Shown: positions 1-7,313 of the stretch, in pieces | How the letters are laid out: every line of letters starts with the position of its first letter | Numbering within the stretch: position 1 is the first letter of the stretch | Origin: JAIOTH01 sp964639335 | Lineage (GTDB): Bacteria > Patescibacteriota > Patescibacteriia > UBA1558 > S5-K13 | Reading direction: 5' to 3' | Assembly: GCA_964639335.1 (NCBI GenBank) | Contig: CAZXCJ010000011.1 | Coordinates: 1-30,993, forward strand | Length of the DNA: 30,993 bases | Position numbers and translations under genes: made by a program | Notes under the pieces: generated by a model | Seen by the model: only the letters and a program-made list of their open reading frames with translations | Told to the model about the DNA's origin: nothing | Database searches by the model: none

Positions 1-44
1 TGTTGACCAGCTTTTGTCCTGATTATTACAATTTTTTTGTCCAT
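1..44 (-). CDS. 5' end of an unidentified gene, cut by the window edge
   Basis: An ATG at 44 opens a minus-strand frame that stays open to base 1 and reads MDKKIVIIRTKAGQ. It starts 23 nt after the rpmB stop and in the same direction, so it would be the next gene of that operon. Fourteen residues are too few to assign a family, and no Shine-Dalgarno sequence precedes the ATG. It could also be a chance frame. Confidence 0.35.
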   Translation of the reverse strand, partial: MDKKIVIIRTKAGQ

Positions 45-67
45 AAAATAAATATAGAGAAGGAAGT

Positions 68-241
68 TTATTTTTGCTTAGCTAAATTTTTAATGCACTT
101 AGTACAAATTTTAACTTTTTTGCCATTAATTTTTTTAGTTTGCAAGTTAATTTTATTGGTAGTTTTAGTTTTAATATTTGAGTGGCTTTTGGAAAAACTG
201 GCTGTAGTTCCTCTCCCACAAATTTCACATACTTTAGCCAT
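68..241 (-). CDS. rpmB: 50S ribosomal protein L28
   Basis: Structural protein of the large ribosomal subunit, 57 residues, close to the usual length of short L28 proteins. The minus-strand frame begins MAKVCEICGRG and ends in a lysine-rich stretch. Two cysteine pairs (C5/C8 and the CTKC motif near residues 46-49) form the zinc-binding arrangement of the C+ type of L28. The LQTKKINGKKVKICTKC region is the conserved core. The gene is divergent from the site-2 protease gene, and a candidate promoter lies about 90-115 nt upstream on the minus strand. The larger plus-strand frame over the same bases (3-251) is a shadow without family features. Confidence 0.9.
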   Translation of the reverse strand: MAKVCEICGRGTTASFSKSHSNIKTKTTNKINLQTKKINGKKVKICTKCIKNLAKQK

Positions 242-329
242 AATTTTTTAAATCCGAAATCCTAAACCCTAAATTTTAAATAACAAAGAGTTAAATTTGG
301 ATTTTTAATGATTATCATTTATAATACAG

Positions 330-358
330 AGGATACAGCATTTTCGTTGACATGTCAA
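330..358 (-). promoter_or_regulatory. Candidate promoter for rpmB
   Basis: On the minus strand TTGACA (358-353) is followed after 17 nt by TATCCT (335-330), itself preceded by TG. The -35 box lies inside the palindrome at 343-362, which gives the same TTGACA on both strands. Confidence 0.45.
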
Positions 359-362
359 CGAA
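343..362. repeat. Perfect 20-bp palindrome in the rpmB / protease divergent gap
   Basis: TTCGTTGACA is followed directly by its reverse complement. Each strand therefore shows a TTGACA box, so the palindrome could be an operator over divergent promoters. On the plus strand the matching -10 at 370 (TACAAG, 17-nt spacer) is poor. There is no T-run, so it is not an obvious terminator. The rest of the gap 242-450 is AT-rich and holds the repeat arm listed at 371-450. Confidence 0.6.
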
Positions 363-370
363 GATGAGTT

Positions 371-450
371 ACAAGTTCCAAGTTGAAAGTATAAAGTACT
401 TTTAATATAAAAAATTTGTAACTTGCAACTTTTAACTTTCAACTAATTTT
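371..450. repeat. AT-rich inverted repeat (leader repeat A) before the site-2 protease
   Basis: The left arm contains AAGTTGAAAGT near 381-391. The right arm contains AACTTTTAACTTTCAACTAA and runs straight into the ATG at 451. Right-arm-like copies also precede rpsG, fusA, rplO and adk. Confidence 0.6.
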
Positions 451-1092
451 ATGATTTTATCTTATTTATTTGAATCTCCAATAATTTTTGTGGCTTGGTT
501 AATAGCCATACTTTTTGCTTTGACGATTCATGAATTCAGTCACGCCTGGATGGCCACTCGTCAAGGAGACCCAACTCCTAAATTAATGGGTCGCTTAACT
601 TTTAATCCCATAGCGCATATTGATGTTTTTGGACTGATAGCTCTTTTATTGGTGGGATTTGGTTGGGGCAAGCCAGTGCCGGTTAATCCAGTTTATTTTA
701 AGGATGGGAAAAAAGGAGATACCCTGGTGGCTTTTGCCGGGCCCTTGTCTAATTTTATTTCCATAATATTTTTTGGATTAGTTTTAAGATTGTTAGTAAT
801 GTATTCCAATTTAGGACCGAACAATCTTTTAATTATGTTTTTGTTTTTTGTAATTATGATTAATTTAGTTTTAGGAATTTTTAATTTAATTCCCATACCC
901 CCTTTAGATGGTTCACATATATTATTTAATTTATTGCCAGATAGTTTTAATGAATTTAAATATAAATTAGCTAAAAACGGCACCTGGGTATTATTGGCAT
1001 TTATTATGTTAGATAGATATTTAAATATAGGTATACTTAGTGGCTTATTTGGATTTTTTTATAATATAGTTCAAAAATTAATATTTTTATGA
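451..1092 (+). CDS. Site-2 protease-type membrane metallopeptidase (M50)
   Basis: Intramembrane zinc protease of family M50B, 213 residues, a compact form without a PDZ domain. The sequence shows HEFSH (HExxH) at 27-31 inside the first hydrophobic segment, an AGPLSN motif at 96-101, and the third zinc ligand in NLIPIPPLDGSH with Asp at 153. Hydrophobic stretches span the whole protein, as expected for a four- to six-helix membrane enzyme. The substrate cannot be read from the sequence; family members cleave membrane-bound regulators or remnant signal peptides. It ends in TGA, followed by a hairpin at 1098-1129. It lies upstream of the rpsL promoter and is probably transcribed separately from the str block. 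Confidence 0.93.
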   Translation: MILSYLFESPIIFVAWLIAILFALTIHEFSHAWMATRQGDPTPKLMGRLTFNPIAHIDVFGLIALLLVGFGWGKPVPVNPVYFKDGKKGDTLVAFAGPLSNFISIIFFGLVLRLLVMYSNLGPNNLLIMFLFFVIMINLVLGIFNLIPIPPLDGSHILFNLLPDSFNEFKYKLAKNGTWVLLAFIMLDRYLNIGILSGLFGFFYNIVQKLIFL

Positions 1093-1097
1093 GCTCA

Positions 1098-1129
1098 GGC
1101 ACCTTAACTACGAAGCATTTTAAGATGCC
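1098..1129 (+). other. Hairpin downstream of the site-2 protease gene
   Basis: GGCA and CTTAA (98-107) pair with TTAAG and TGCC (120-129), with one mismatch and a 12-nt loop. No T-run follows, so it is at best a weak or factor-dependent terminator, or an mRNA 3' end. Confidence 0.45.
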
Positions 1130-1143
1130 GGGTAAAAACATTC

Positions 1144-1172
1144 TTGACCTTTAAAAATAATTATGTTATTCT
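1144..1172 (+). promoter_or_regulatory. Promoter of the str block (rpsL)
   Basis: TTGACC (1144-1149), a 17-nt spacer and TATTCT (1167-1172) with an extended TGT just before the -10. Start of transcription is expected near 1179, giving a leader of about 35 nt to the rpsL ATG at 1215. The leader is AT-rich and has no SD. Confidence 0.7.
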
Positions 1173-1214
1173 AAGGGAACTTTTATTATTTTTTATTAAC
1201 TAAATAAATTTAAT

Positions 1215-1634
1215 ATGCCGACAATAAATCAATTGGTAAAAGGCGCCAGAAAAGATAAGAGCAAAAAAACTAAATCTGCTGCTCTTAAGTTTAGACAAAA
1301 TACTTTAAAGAGAAGAAAAAAACAAGATAGGGTTGGGGCACCTTTTATGAGAGGCGTATGTGTTAAGGTCACTACTTCTACTCCCAAAAAACCAAACTCA
1401 GCTTTAAGAAAAATTGCCAGAGTACGACTTTCTAATGGACAAGAAGTTACCGCCTATATACCTGGAATGGGCCATAATTTACAAGAGCATTCAGTTGTTT
1501 TAATTAGGGGTGGAAGAGTAAAGGATTTGTCGGGAGTAGCTTACCATATTGTTAGAGGAGTGTATGATACTCAGGGAGTTGAAAATAGAAAACAAGGCCG
1601 TTCTCTTTATGGCGCTAAAAAACTTAAGAAATAA
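1215..1634 (+). CDS. rpsL: 30S ribosomal protein S12
   Basis: Decoding-centre protein of the small subunit, 139 residues, the longer bacterial type. The TPKKPNSALRK loop (56-66) and GHNLQEHSVVLIRGGRVKDL (86-105) are present, including the two lysines known as streptomycin-resistance sites (E. coli precursor numbering K43 and K88, here K58 and K103) and Asp104, equivalent to the methylthiolated Asp89. The next loop reads DLSGVAYH instead of the near-universal DLPGVRYH: the conserved proline is Ser106 and the arginine is Ala109. It is the first gene of the str block, 75 nt ahead of rpsG. The ATG follows an AT-rich leader without SD. Confidence 0.98.
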   Translation: MPTINQLVKGARKDKSKKTKSAALKFRQNTLKRRKKQDRVGAPFMRGVCVKVTTSTPKKPNSALRKIARVRLSNGQEVTAYIPGMGHNLQEHSVVLIRGGRVKDLSGVAYHIVRGVYDTQGVENRKQGRSLYGAKKLKK

Positions 1635-1668
1635 TTTTTGATATTTAATATTTGATTTTTAATTATTG

Positions 1669-1703
1669 ACTTGCAACTTGAAACTTTTAACCCTTAACTA
1701 ATT
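1669..1703 (+). repeat. Leader repeat A arm before rpsG
   Basis: An ACTTGCAACTT / AACTTTTAAC-type sequence ending in TAACTAATT, 6 nt before the rpsG ATG. It occupies the place where an SD would be expected. Confidence 0.5.
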
Positions 1704-1709
1704 AACATT

Positions 1710-2177
1710 ATGAGAGGTAAAAAAATACCTAAAAGAAAAATAAAGCCAGATTCTAAGTTTAATAGTCTGCCTTTGGGTAAATTTATTAATTATGTGATGA
1801 AAAATGGAAAAAAATCATTAGCTCAAATAATTGTTTATGATGCCCTAGATATAATTTCAAAAAGAACCAAACAAGACGGACTTTCTATTTTTAATCAAGC
1901 AGTTAAAAACGTTGGACCATCTTTAGAAGTTAGGGGCCGAAGAATTGGCGGGTCTAATTATCAAGTTCCGATTGTAGTTTCTGGTCAGAGAAAACAGATT
2001 TTAGCTTTTCGTTGGATTTTAGAAGCTACTCGGGCCAGAAAAGGAAAACCAATGCCAGAGAAATTAGCCGATGAGTTAATCTCTGCTTCTAAAAACGAAG
2101 GTGACGCTATTAAGAAAAGAAGCAATGTTCATAAAATGGCAGAATCTAATAGAGCCTTTGCTCATTTTGCGAGATAG
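1710..2177 (+). CDS. rpsG: 30S ribosomal protein S7
   Basis: Primary 16S rRNA-binding protein that nucleates the 3' (head) domain of the small subunit; 155 residues, the normal length. The N-terminal MRGKKIPKRKI, the LGKFINYVMKNGKKSLAQ helix, the VGPSLEVRGRRIGGSNYQVP hairpin and the RKGKPMPEKLADELISA / HKMAESNRAFAHF C-terminus are all conserved. It follows rpsL as in the usual str operon. The gene after it is a lipoprotein gene rather than fusA. A small CGCC-TTT-GGCG hairpin lies just after the stop. Confidence 0.98.
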   Translation: MRGKKIPKRKIKPDSKFNSLPLGKFINYVMKNGKKSLAQIIVYDALDIISKRTKQDGLSIFNQAVKNVGPSLEVRGRRIGGSNYQVPIVVSGQRKQILAFRWILEATRARKGKPMPEKLADELISASKNEGDAIKKRSNVHKMAESNRAFAHFAR

Positions 2178-2180
2178 TAT

Positions 2181-2191
2181 CGCCTTTGGCG
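2181..2191 (+). repeat. Small hairpin after rpsG, half of repeat G
   Basis: CGCC-TTT-GGCG. Its reverse complement with flanks reads TTCCGCCAAAGGCG, the same 14 bases that begin the in-frame element inside the aminotransferase gene (24543-24556). It looks like a solitary half copy of that repeat. Confidence 0.45.
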
Positions 2192-2248
2192 GAATTTCCA
2201 ATTTCCAATTCTAAATTTTAATTTATTATTGAATTCATTAATTCTAAA

Positions 2249-3415
2249 ATGAAAAGAACAATAAAGACAATTTCATTTGTACTATTAATGCTAAGTTTGG
2301 GCTTAGTATTATCTGCTTGTGTTAAAAAGACAGCTAAGATAGGAGATGAAAATTTTAGCGAGGACATTAATATAGAAAAAAGGGTTGATCAAAAAGATTC
2401 TCAAGAAGGCGATGAAGACGTTGAAGGCTTAGAAAAATCTGAGGAATTATCGGTTAATGACTGGAGAGTCTACGAAAATGAATATTTTAATATCAGATTT
2501 AAATATCATCAGAATTGGTATTTTCAGAGAGATAAAATTAATGAAGGAGATTATATTGCAGTTTATGGGTTTGCTCCTAGTGCCGAAGAATTAAATGATA
2601 AAGATTATGCAATTCAGTTGTTTATCTTAAATTCAGAAAACAATTTTATAGAGAATTTTTCTTATTCTCAAGAAAAAGAGAGTGGAAATAAGAAATATAT
2701 TTTAGTTTCTAATCAAGAAAAATATCAAGAGATTTTAGATTTAATGTTTGAAAATTTAGAAATTTTAGATCACGAGGAAGAAGTTTTACAAGATGAAATA
2801 AGTATGTGCGGAGTAAAGATACAATTACCTTCTTTTGTTAATAAAGACGATTTTCAAGAAGTAAAAATTTTAGAAGGGGTCTGCATGTCTAGACTTTCTT
2901 CAGATCCATCATACAATGATTTGATACCACAACATCTTTTTACTACCCTTTTTGATATAATGGTCGTTGATAAAAATAAAGTTGATAATGAATTATATAA
3001 TAAATTTACTAGTTATGAAGCGTATAAAAATAATAAAAATTTGAGAAATTTGAAAAATCTTGTTCTACCATTTGGTTGTATAAAAGGTCAAGTTATTTTA
3101 TCTAAGGATCTTGATTTTGATTCATTTAATGGAATATCTTATTATGTTGATTGTATAAGACAGGATATTCCGGGGATAGGTCTTTATCAAATAGTGGAGA
3201 AAAGAGCTAATAGATTGATTTATGTAACTTATAAGTTATGGACTCATTCGGAATCAGATGATTTTAAAACATATTTTGATAATAATTACTTTTTTAATCA
3301 AGACACAAAACAACATAATTATAATGAAATTTTTAGTAATTATATGAATCTTATTTTAAAAGATGAAATCATTTCTAAAAATATAAAAGAATTAAATAAT
3401 ATTTATAATTTTTAG
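2249..3415 (+). CDS. Lipoprotein of unknown function inside the str block
   Basis: 388 residues. The N-terminus is a type II signal peptide: MKRTIK, a hydrophobic stretch, and the lipobox LSAC with the lipidated cysteine at 24. Residues about 30-70 are an acidic, probably disordered linker. A folded domain starts near 73 (WRVYENEYFNIRFKYHQNWYF), a pattern seen in many CPR lipoproteins that I cannot tie to a known activity. A second part from about 185 has several cysteines (for example in CGVKI, GVCMS, FGCIKG and VDCIRQ) that could form disulfides outside the membrane. It sits between rpsG and fusA, where bacteria normally have nothing. Codon use looks like the neighbours'. The role is unknown. 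Confidence 0.8.
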   Translation: MKRTIKTISFVLLMLSLGLVLSACVKKTAKIGDENFSEDINIEKRVDQKDSQEGDEDVEGLEKSEELSVNDWRVYENEYFNIRFKYHQNWYFQRDKINEGDYIAVYGFAPSAEELNDKDYAIQLFILNSENNFIENFSYSQEKESGNKKYILVSNQEKYQEILDLMFENLEILDHEEEVLQDEISMCGVKIQLPSFVNKDDFQEVKILEGVCMSRLSSDPSYNDLIPQHLFTTLFDIMVVDKNKVDNELYNKFTSYEAYKNNKNLRNLKNLVLPFGCIKGQVILSKDLDFDSFNGISYYVDCIRQDIPGIGLYQIVEKRANRLIYVTYKLWTHSESDDFKTYFDNNYFFNQDTKQHNYNEIFSNYMNLILKDEIISKNIKELNNIYNF

Positions 3416-3465
3416 GAAATCAAATTTTATCAACTTTTAAATTTACAAATTAATAAATTAAAATA

Positions 3466-3503
3466 AACTTTCAACTTGAAACTTTCAACTTGAAACTAAA
3501 TTA
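3466..3503 (+). repeat. Leader repeat A arm before fusA, internally duplicated
   Basis: The 14-nt unit ACTTTCAACTTGAA occurs twice in tandem, followed by ACTAAATT, 5 nt before the fusA ATG. It occupies the SD position. Confidence 0.55.
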
Positions 3504-3508
3504 AACTT

Positions 3509-5581
3509 ATGGCCGAAAGACAATATTCATTAGAAAATACTAGAAATATAGGAATTATTGCCCATATAGACGCAGGTAAAACAACAGTTACCGAACGAGT
3601 TCTTTTTTATACTGGAAAAAAACATAAAATTGGAGAAGTCCATGATGGTGAAGCAGAAATGGATTGGATGGAGCAAGAGCAGGAAAGGGGAATTACTATT
3701 ACTTCTGCCGCTACAACCTGTTTTTGGGAGGATACTAGAATTAATATTATTGACACTCCCGGTCATGTGGATTTTACAGCTGAAGTAGAACGTTCCTTAA
3801 GAGTACTCGATGGAGCAGTAGTTATTTTTGATGGTAAGATGGGAGTTGAACCACAATCAGAAACAGTTTGGCGCCAGGCCGATAAATATCATGTTCCTAG
3901 AATGTGTTTTGTAAATAAAATAAATGCTTTAGGCGGTGATTTTGATATGAGTTTGAAATCAGTTAAAGAAAGATTATCTCCTAAAGCCCATGCTATACAA
4001 TTACCTATTGGCACCCAAGATCAACATCGAGGAATTATAGATTTAATTGAAATGAAGGCCTATGTTTATTCTAATGATGAACATACTGAAATTAAAGAAG
4101 AAGAAATTCCAGCAGATTTAAAAGAAAAAGCCGAGAAACTAAGAGGAGAAATGTTAGAAAAAATAGTTGAATCTGATGAGGCCATGATGGAAAAATATTT
4201 AAGCGGAGAGGAATTGAGCGTTGAAGAAATAAAAGTTTTAGTTAGAAAGGCAGTTATTGCTGTTGATTTTTTTCCAGTTTTAGTTGGTGATGGCAGAACA
4301 GCAATAATAAAAAGATTATTAGATGCTGTGGTAAATTTTTTACCTTCTCCAGTTGACGTTCCTCCTATTAAAGGAACCAAGAAAGGCACAGAAGAAGAAA
4401 TTACCAGGGGTCCAAAAGATGAAAAATTTTCTGCTTTAGCTTTTAAAATAGCCACCGATCCTTTTGTGGGAAAATTAATTTTTGCCAGAATCTATTCTGG
4501 GACATTAAAATCAGGTTCTTATGTATATAATTCTTCAACAGACACTAAAGAAAGAATTGCTAGATTAGTTTTAATGCACGCTAATGCCAGAGAAGAAGCT
4601 TCCGAGGTGTATTCAGGAGATATAGTGGGTATTATTGGATTAAAAAATACCAAAACGGGAAATACTCTTTGTTCAGAAGGAGATGATATATTATTAGAAT
4701 CAATTGTATTTCCAGAAACAGTTATTTCTATGGCCGTTGAACCTAAAACCAAGCAAGATCAAGAAAAAATGGGTATTACTTTAAATAAATTAAGCGAAGA
4801 AGATCCCACTTTTACAATGCATACCGATGATGAAACTCAACAAGTCATTATTGCTGGTATGGGAGAATTACATTTAGAAGTTTTAGTAGATAGAATGAGA
4901 AGAGAATTTAGTGTGGAAGTTAATACTGGTAAGCCTCAAGTTGCTTATAAAGAAACTATTAAAACATCGGCCGAAGCAGAGGGTAAATATATTAGACAAT
5001 CAGGCGGTCGTGGACAATATGGTCATTGTTGGTTAAGAATAGAGCCTAAACAAAGAGGCGAGAATTCAGAATTTGTAGATAAAATAAAAGGAGGAGCCAT
5101 TCCTAAAGAATATATTCCAGCCGTAGAAAAGGGCGTTAAAGAAGCCCTAGAGGATGGTGTGTCGGCACATTATCCAGTAGTTGATATAAAAACTATTGTA
5201 TATGACGGTTCTTTTCACGATGTTGATTCTTCAGAGGCAGCTTTTAAAATTGCTGGTTCCATGGCTTTTAAGGCGGCATGTAGAAAAGCCCAACCAATTA
5301 TATTAGAACCAATAATGAAGGTTAATGTTAGCACCCCAGAAAAATATATGGGAGATGTTATCGGAGATTTAAATTCTAAGAGAGGTCAAGTTGGAAATAT
5401 GGAAGATAGGGGAAATATTAAATCAATTGATGCAGAAGTTCCTTTATCAGAATTGTTTGGATATTCAACCACCCTAAGAGGTATGACCCAGGGAAGAGCC
5501 AGTTATTCTATGGAGTTTGACCATTATCAAGAAGTTCCTAAAAATATTGCTGAAGAGATAAAAAGCGGGGATAGAAAATAG
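3509..5581 (+). CDS. fusA: Elongation factor G
   Basis: GTPase that drives translocation and, with RRF, ribosome recycling; 690 residues, full length. The G domain shows AHIDAGKT (18-25), RGITITSA and DTPGHVDF. Domain II to V features include the SGGRGQYGH loop of domain IV and STTLRGMTQGRASYSMEF in domain V. The G4 motif, normally NKxD, reads NKIN at 136-139 (codon AAT for the last residue). In other GTPases this aspartate selects guanine, so the change is notable. The gene follows the lipoprotein gene and precedes a small antitoxin-like gene rather than tuf. The ATG has no SD; the GSxDW-type N-terminus MAERQYSLENTRNIGI fixes the start. Confidence 0.98.
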   Translation: MAERQYSLENTRNIGIIAHIDAGKTTVTERVLFYTGKKHKIGEVHDGEAEMDWMEQEQERGITITSAATTCFWEDTRINIIDTPGHVDFTAEVERSLRVLDGAVVIFDGKMGVEPQSETVWRQADKYHVPRMCFVNKINALGGDFDMSLKSVKERLSPKAHAIQLPIGTQDQHRGIIDLIEMKAYVYSNDEHTEIKEEEIPADLKEKAEKLRGEMLEKIVESDEAMMEKYLSGEELSVEEIKVLVRKAVIAVDFFPVLVGDGRTAIIKRLLDAVVNFLPSPVDVPPIKGTKKGTEEEITRGPKDEKFSALAFKIATDPFVGKLIFARIYSGTLKSGSYVYNSSTDTKERIARLVLMHANAREEASEVYSGDIVGIIGLKNTKTGNTLCSEGDDILLESIVFPETVISMAVEPKTKQDQEKMGITLNKLSEEDPTFTMHTDDETQQVIIAGMGELHLEVLVDRMRREFSVEVNTGKPQVAYKETIKTSAEAEGKYIRQSGGRGQYGHCWLRIEPKQRGENSEFVDKIKGGAIPKEYIPAVEKGVKEALEDGVSAHYPVVDIKTIVYDGSFHDVDSSEAAFKIAGSMAFKAACRKAQPIILEPIMKVNVSTPEKYMGDVIGDLNSKRGQVGNMEDRGNIKSIDAEVPLSELFGYSTTLRGMTQGRASYSMEFDHYQEVPKNIAEEIKSGDRK

Positions 5582-5629
5582 CAAATTAAGTAAAAGGAAA
5601 AATGGAAAGGTCAGATGTTAAGTGTTAAA

Positions 5630-5643
5630 AACATGCGCATGTT
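5630..5643. promoter_or_regulatory. Palindromic operator candidate over the -35 box of the antitoxin-like gene
   Basis: AACATGCGCATGTT is a perfect 14-bp palindrome. It overlaps by two bases the TTGACA at 5642-5647, which is followed after 17 nt by TAAATT (5665-5670). A palindrome over the promoter of a Phd-like gene fits autoregulation, as known for Phd/YefM antitoxins. Confidence 0.5.
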
Positions 5644-5670
5644 GACATTATAATGGTTTTGCTGTAAATT
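5642..5670 (+). promoter_or_regulatory. Candidate promoter for the antitoxin-like gene
   Basis: TTGACA (5642-5647), 17-nt spacer, TAAATT (5665-5670). The start codon follows at 5697. Confidence 0.5.
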
Positions 5671-5696
5671 ATTATATTAAGTATTAAAAATAGAAT

Positions 5697-5933
5697 ATGA
5701 TAGATTTGAATAAGTTTAAAGATATTTTAAAAGAAAATAAAGAGATATTTATAGCTGGAGAAAATGGAGAACCAGTAGTATTAATGTCTTTAGAACAATA
5801 TAAAAAATTAAAATCTGGGCAGAGTTTTAATTTATCAAAGGACAAAGATGAATTTAATGAAGATTTTAATGAAGATTATATAAACAAGGTTAAAAAATCC
5901 ATAATAGTTGATGCTGAGGACAATGTCTTATAA
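5697..5933 (+). CDS. Small Phd/YefM-like antitoxin-type protein, no partner toxin
   Basis: 78 residues. The segment FIAGENGEPVVLMSLEQYKKL (about 18-38) matches the N-terminal DNA-binding pattern of the Phd/YefM antitoxin family, where a short strand and 'G.PV.V..SLE.Y..L' motif precede a helix. The acidic C-terminal half (DKDEFNEDFNEDYINKVKK) would be the flexible toxin-binding part. No toxin gene lies beside it: fusA is upstream and the tuf promoter begins 16 nt after its stop. It may be a solitary antitoxin or a housekeeping regulator. A palindrome overlaps its candidate -35 box. The family call rests on a short motif only. Confidence 0.6.
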   Translation: MIDLNKFKDILKENKEIFIAGENGEPVVLMSLEQYKKLKSGQSFNLSKDKDEFNEDFNEDYINKVKKSIIVDAEDNVL

Positions 5934-5949
5934 TTCTTTTGATAAATAC

Positions 5950-5978
5950 TTGCATTTCTAAAAAAGTTTTGTTAAAAT
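5950..5978 (+). promoter_or_regulatory. Promoter of tuf
   Basis: TTGCAT (5950-5955), a 17-nt spacer and TAAAAT (5973-5978) preceded by TGT, i.e. an extended -10. tuf therefore has its own strong promoter apart from fusA. Confidence 0.7.
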
Positions 5979-6025
5979 TATACCACGTTTTCTAAAAAAA
6001 ATATTATTAAAAAATTAAATTAAAT

Positions 6026-6054
6026 AAGCGGGAAAGCCTGCTTCTATAAAGGAG
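6026..6054 (+). promoter_or_regulatory. tuf leader hairpin and strong ribosome binding site
   Basis: AAGCGGG (6026-6032) pairs with CCTGCTT (6037-6043), with one G-T wobble and the loop AAAG. It is followed by AAAGGAG (6048-6054), 10 nt before the ATG. This is one of the few clear SDs in the window, which fits the high expression of EF-Tu. The hairpin stops just short of the SD and does not cover it. Confidence 0.6.
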
Positions 6055-6064
6055 AAACAAAACA

Positions 6065-7252
6065 ATGACAGAAAATTTTGATAGATCAAAACCACATATC
6101 AACGTTGGTACTATTGGACACGTTGATCATGGCAAAACAACCTTAACGGCGGCTATTTTAAAAGTTTTAGCAGCTGCCGGTAAGATGGCTCAAGATAAGT
6201 CAGTAGACCAAATTGATAATGCTCCAGAAGAAAAAGAAAGAGGCATTACCATTGCTACTGCTCATGTTGAGTATGAAACAGACAAAAGACATTATGCTCA
6301 CGTTGATTGTCCTGGCCACGCTGATTATGTTAAAAATATGATCACTGGCGCAGCTCAAATGGATGGAGCAATTTTGGTTGTTTCAGCTACTGATGGTGCC
6401 ATGCCTCAAACCAGAGAGCATATTCTTTTAGCTAGACAAGTCGGTGTACCATCAATGATTGTCTTTTTAAACAAAATAGATCAAGTGGATGACCCAGAAT
6501 TAATTGATTTAGTGGAAGAGGAAATTAGAGATTTGTTAAAGAAATATGAATTTCCAGGAGATGAAATTCCAATTATCAGAGGTTCGGCTTTAAAGGCATT
6601 AGAAGATCCCAAGGGTGATGATGCTAAAGCAGTTTTAGAACTATTGGACAAATTAGATGAATATATCCCTCAACCAAAGAGAGATTTAGACAAACCATTT
6701 TTAATGCCTATTGAAGATATTTTTTCAATTGAAGGTAGGGGAACTGTAGTGACAGGAAGAATTGAAAGAGGAATTGTTAAAATTAACGAAGAAGTAGAAA
6801 TAATTGGCATTAAAGATACCACCAAAACAGTTGTGACTGGAATAGAAATGTTTAATAAATCTTTAGATCAAGGACAGGCTGGTGATAATGCCGGCATACT
6901 CTTAAGGGGCACAAAGAAAGATGAAGTGGAAAGAGGACAGGTTTTAGCTAAACCCGGAACAGTAACCCCTCATGCCGAATTTGAATGTGAAGTTTACGTT
7001 TTATCCAAAGATGAGGGTGGTCGACATACACCATTTTTTAAGGGCTATAAACCACAGTTTTATATTAGAACCTGTGATGTAACCGGTGATGTTGAATTGC
7101 CTGAAGGAACAGAGATGGTTATGCCGGGCGATACAGTTAATTTAAAAGTTAAACTTATCCATCCAGTAGCTTTAGAAGAAAAACAAAGATTTGCTATCAG
7201 AGAAGGCGGTAAAACCGTAGCCTCTGGAGTAGTAGTCAAGATTATTAAATAA
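6065..7252 (+). CDS. tuf: Elongation factor Tu
   Basis: GTPase that carries aminoacyl-tRNA to the ribosome; 395 residues, full length. GHVDHGKT (18-25), RGITIATAHVEY, DCPGHADYVKNMITGAAQMDGAILV and the normal G4 motif NKID (136-139) are present. Domain II (GRGTVVTGRIERG) and domain III (VELPEGTEMVMPGDTV, EGGKTVASGVV) complete the fold. It has its own promoter, a leader hairpin and a strong SD, and ends just before a rho-independent terminator. In contrast to EF-G in this window, no key residue is altered. Confidence 0.99.
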   Translation: MTENFDRSKPHINVGTIGHVDHGKTTLTAAILKVLAAAGKMAQDKSVDQIDNAPEEKERGITIATAHVEYETDKRHYAHVDCPGHADYVKNMITGAAQMDGAILVVSATDGAMPQTREHILLARQVGVPSMIVFLNKIDQVDDPELIDLVEEEIRDLLKKYEFPGDEIPIIRGSALKALEDPKGDDAKAVLELLDKLDEYIPQPKRDLDKPFLMPIEDIFSIEGRGTVVTGRIERGIVKINEEVEIIGIKDTTKTVVTGIEMFNKSLDQGQAGDNAGILLRGTKKDEVERGQVLAKPGTVTPHAEFECEVYVLSKDEGGRHTPFFKGYKPQFYIRTCDVTGDVELPEGTEMVMPGDTVNLKVKLIHPVALEEKQRFAIREGGKTVASGVVVKIIK

Positions 7253-7264
7253 TTATGATATATT

Positions 7265-7305
7265 AATTCACCCTGAGCCATTAACCAGTTCAGGGTGAAT
7301 TTTTT
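7265..7305 (+). terminator. Rho-independent terminator after tuf, directly before rpsJ
   Basis: ATTCACCCTGA (7266-7276) pairs perfectly with TCAGGGTGAAT (7290-7300) around a 13-nt loop, followed by six T. The rpsJ ATG lies only 9 nt after the T-run, so rpsJ needs read-through; the hairpin may act as a partial terminator that sets the tuf to S10 ratio. Confidence 0.85.
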
Positions 7306-7313
7306 AAAGAAAT

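Noticed and set aside
3..251. Plus-strand frame of 82 residues at the window start
   Set aside because: The minus strand encodes L28 with two zinc cysteine pairs over the same bases.
3466..3494. Tandem 14-nt units before fusA as a CRISPR or satellite
   Set aside because: Only two units without spacers; it is a local duplication within leader repeat A.
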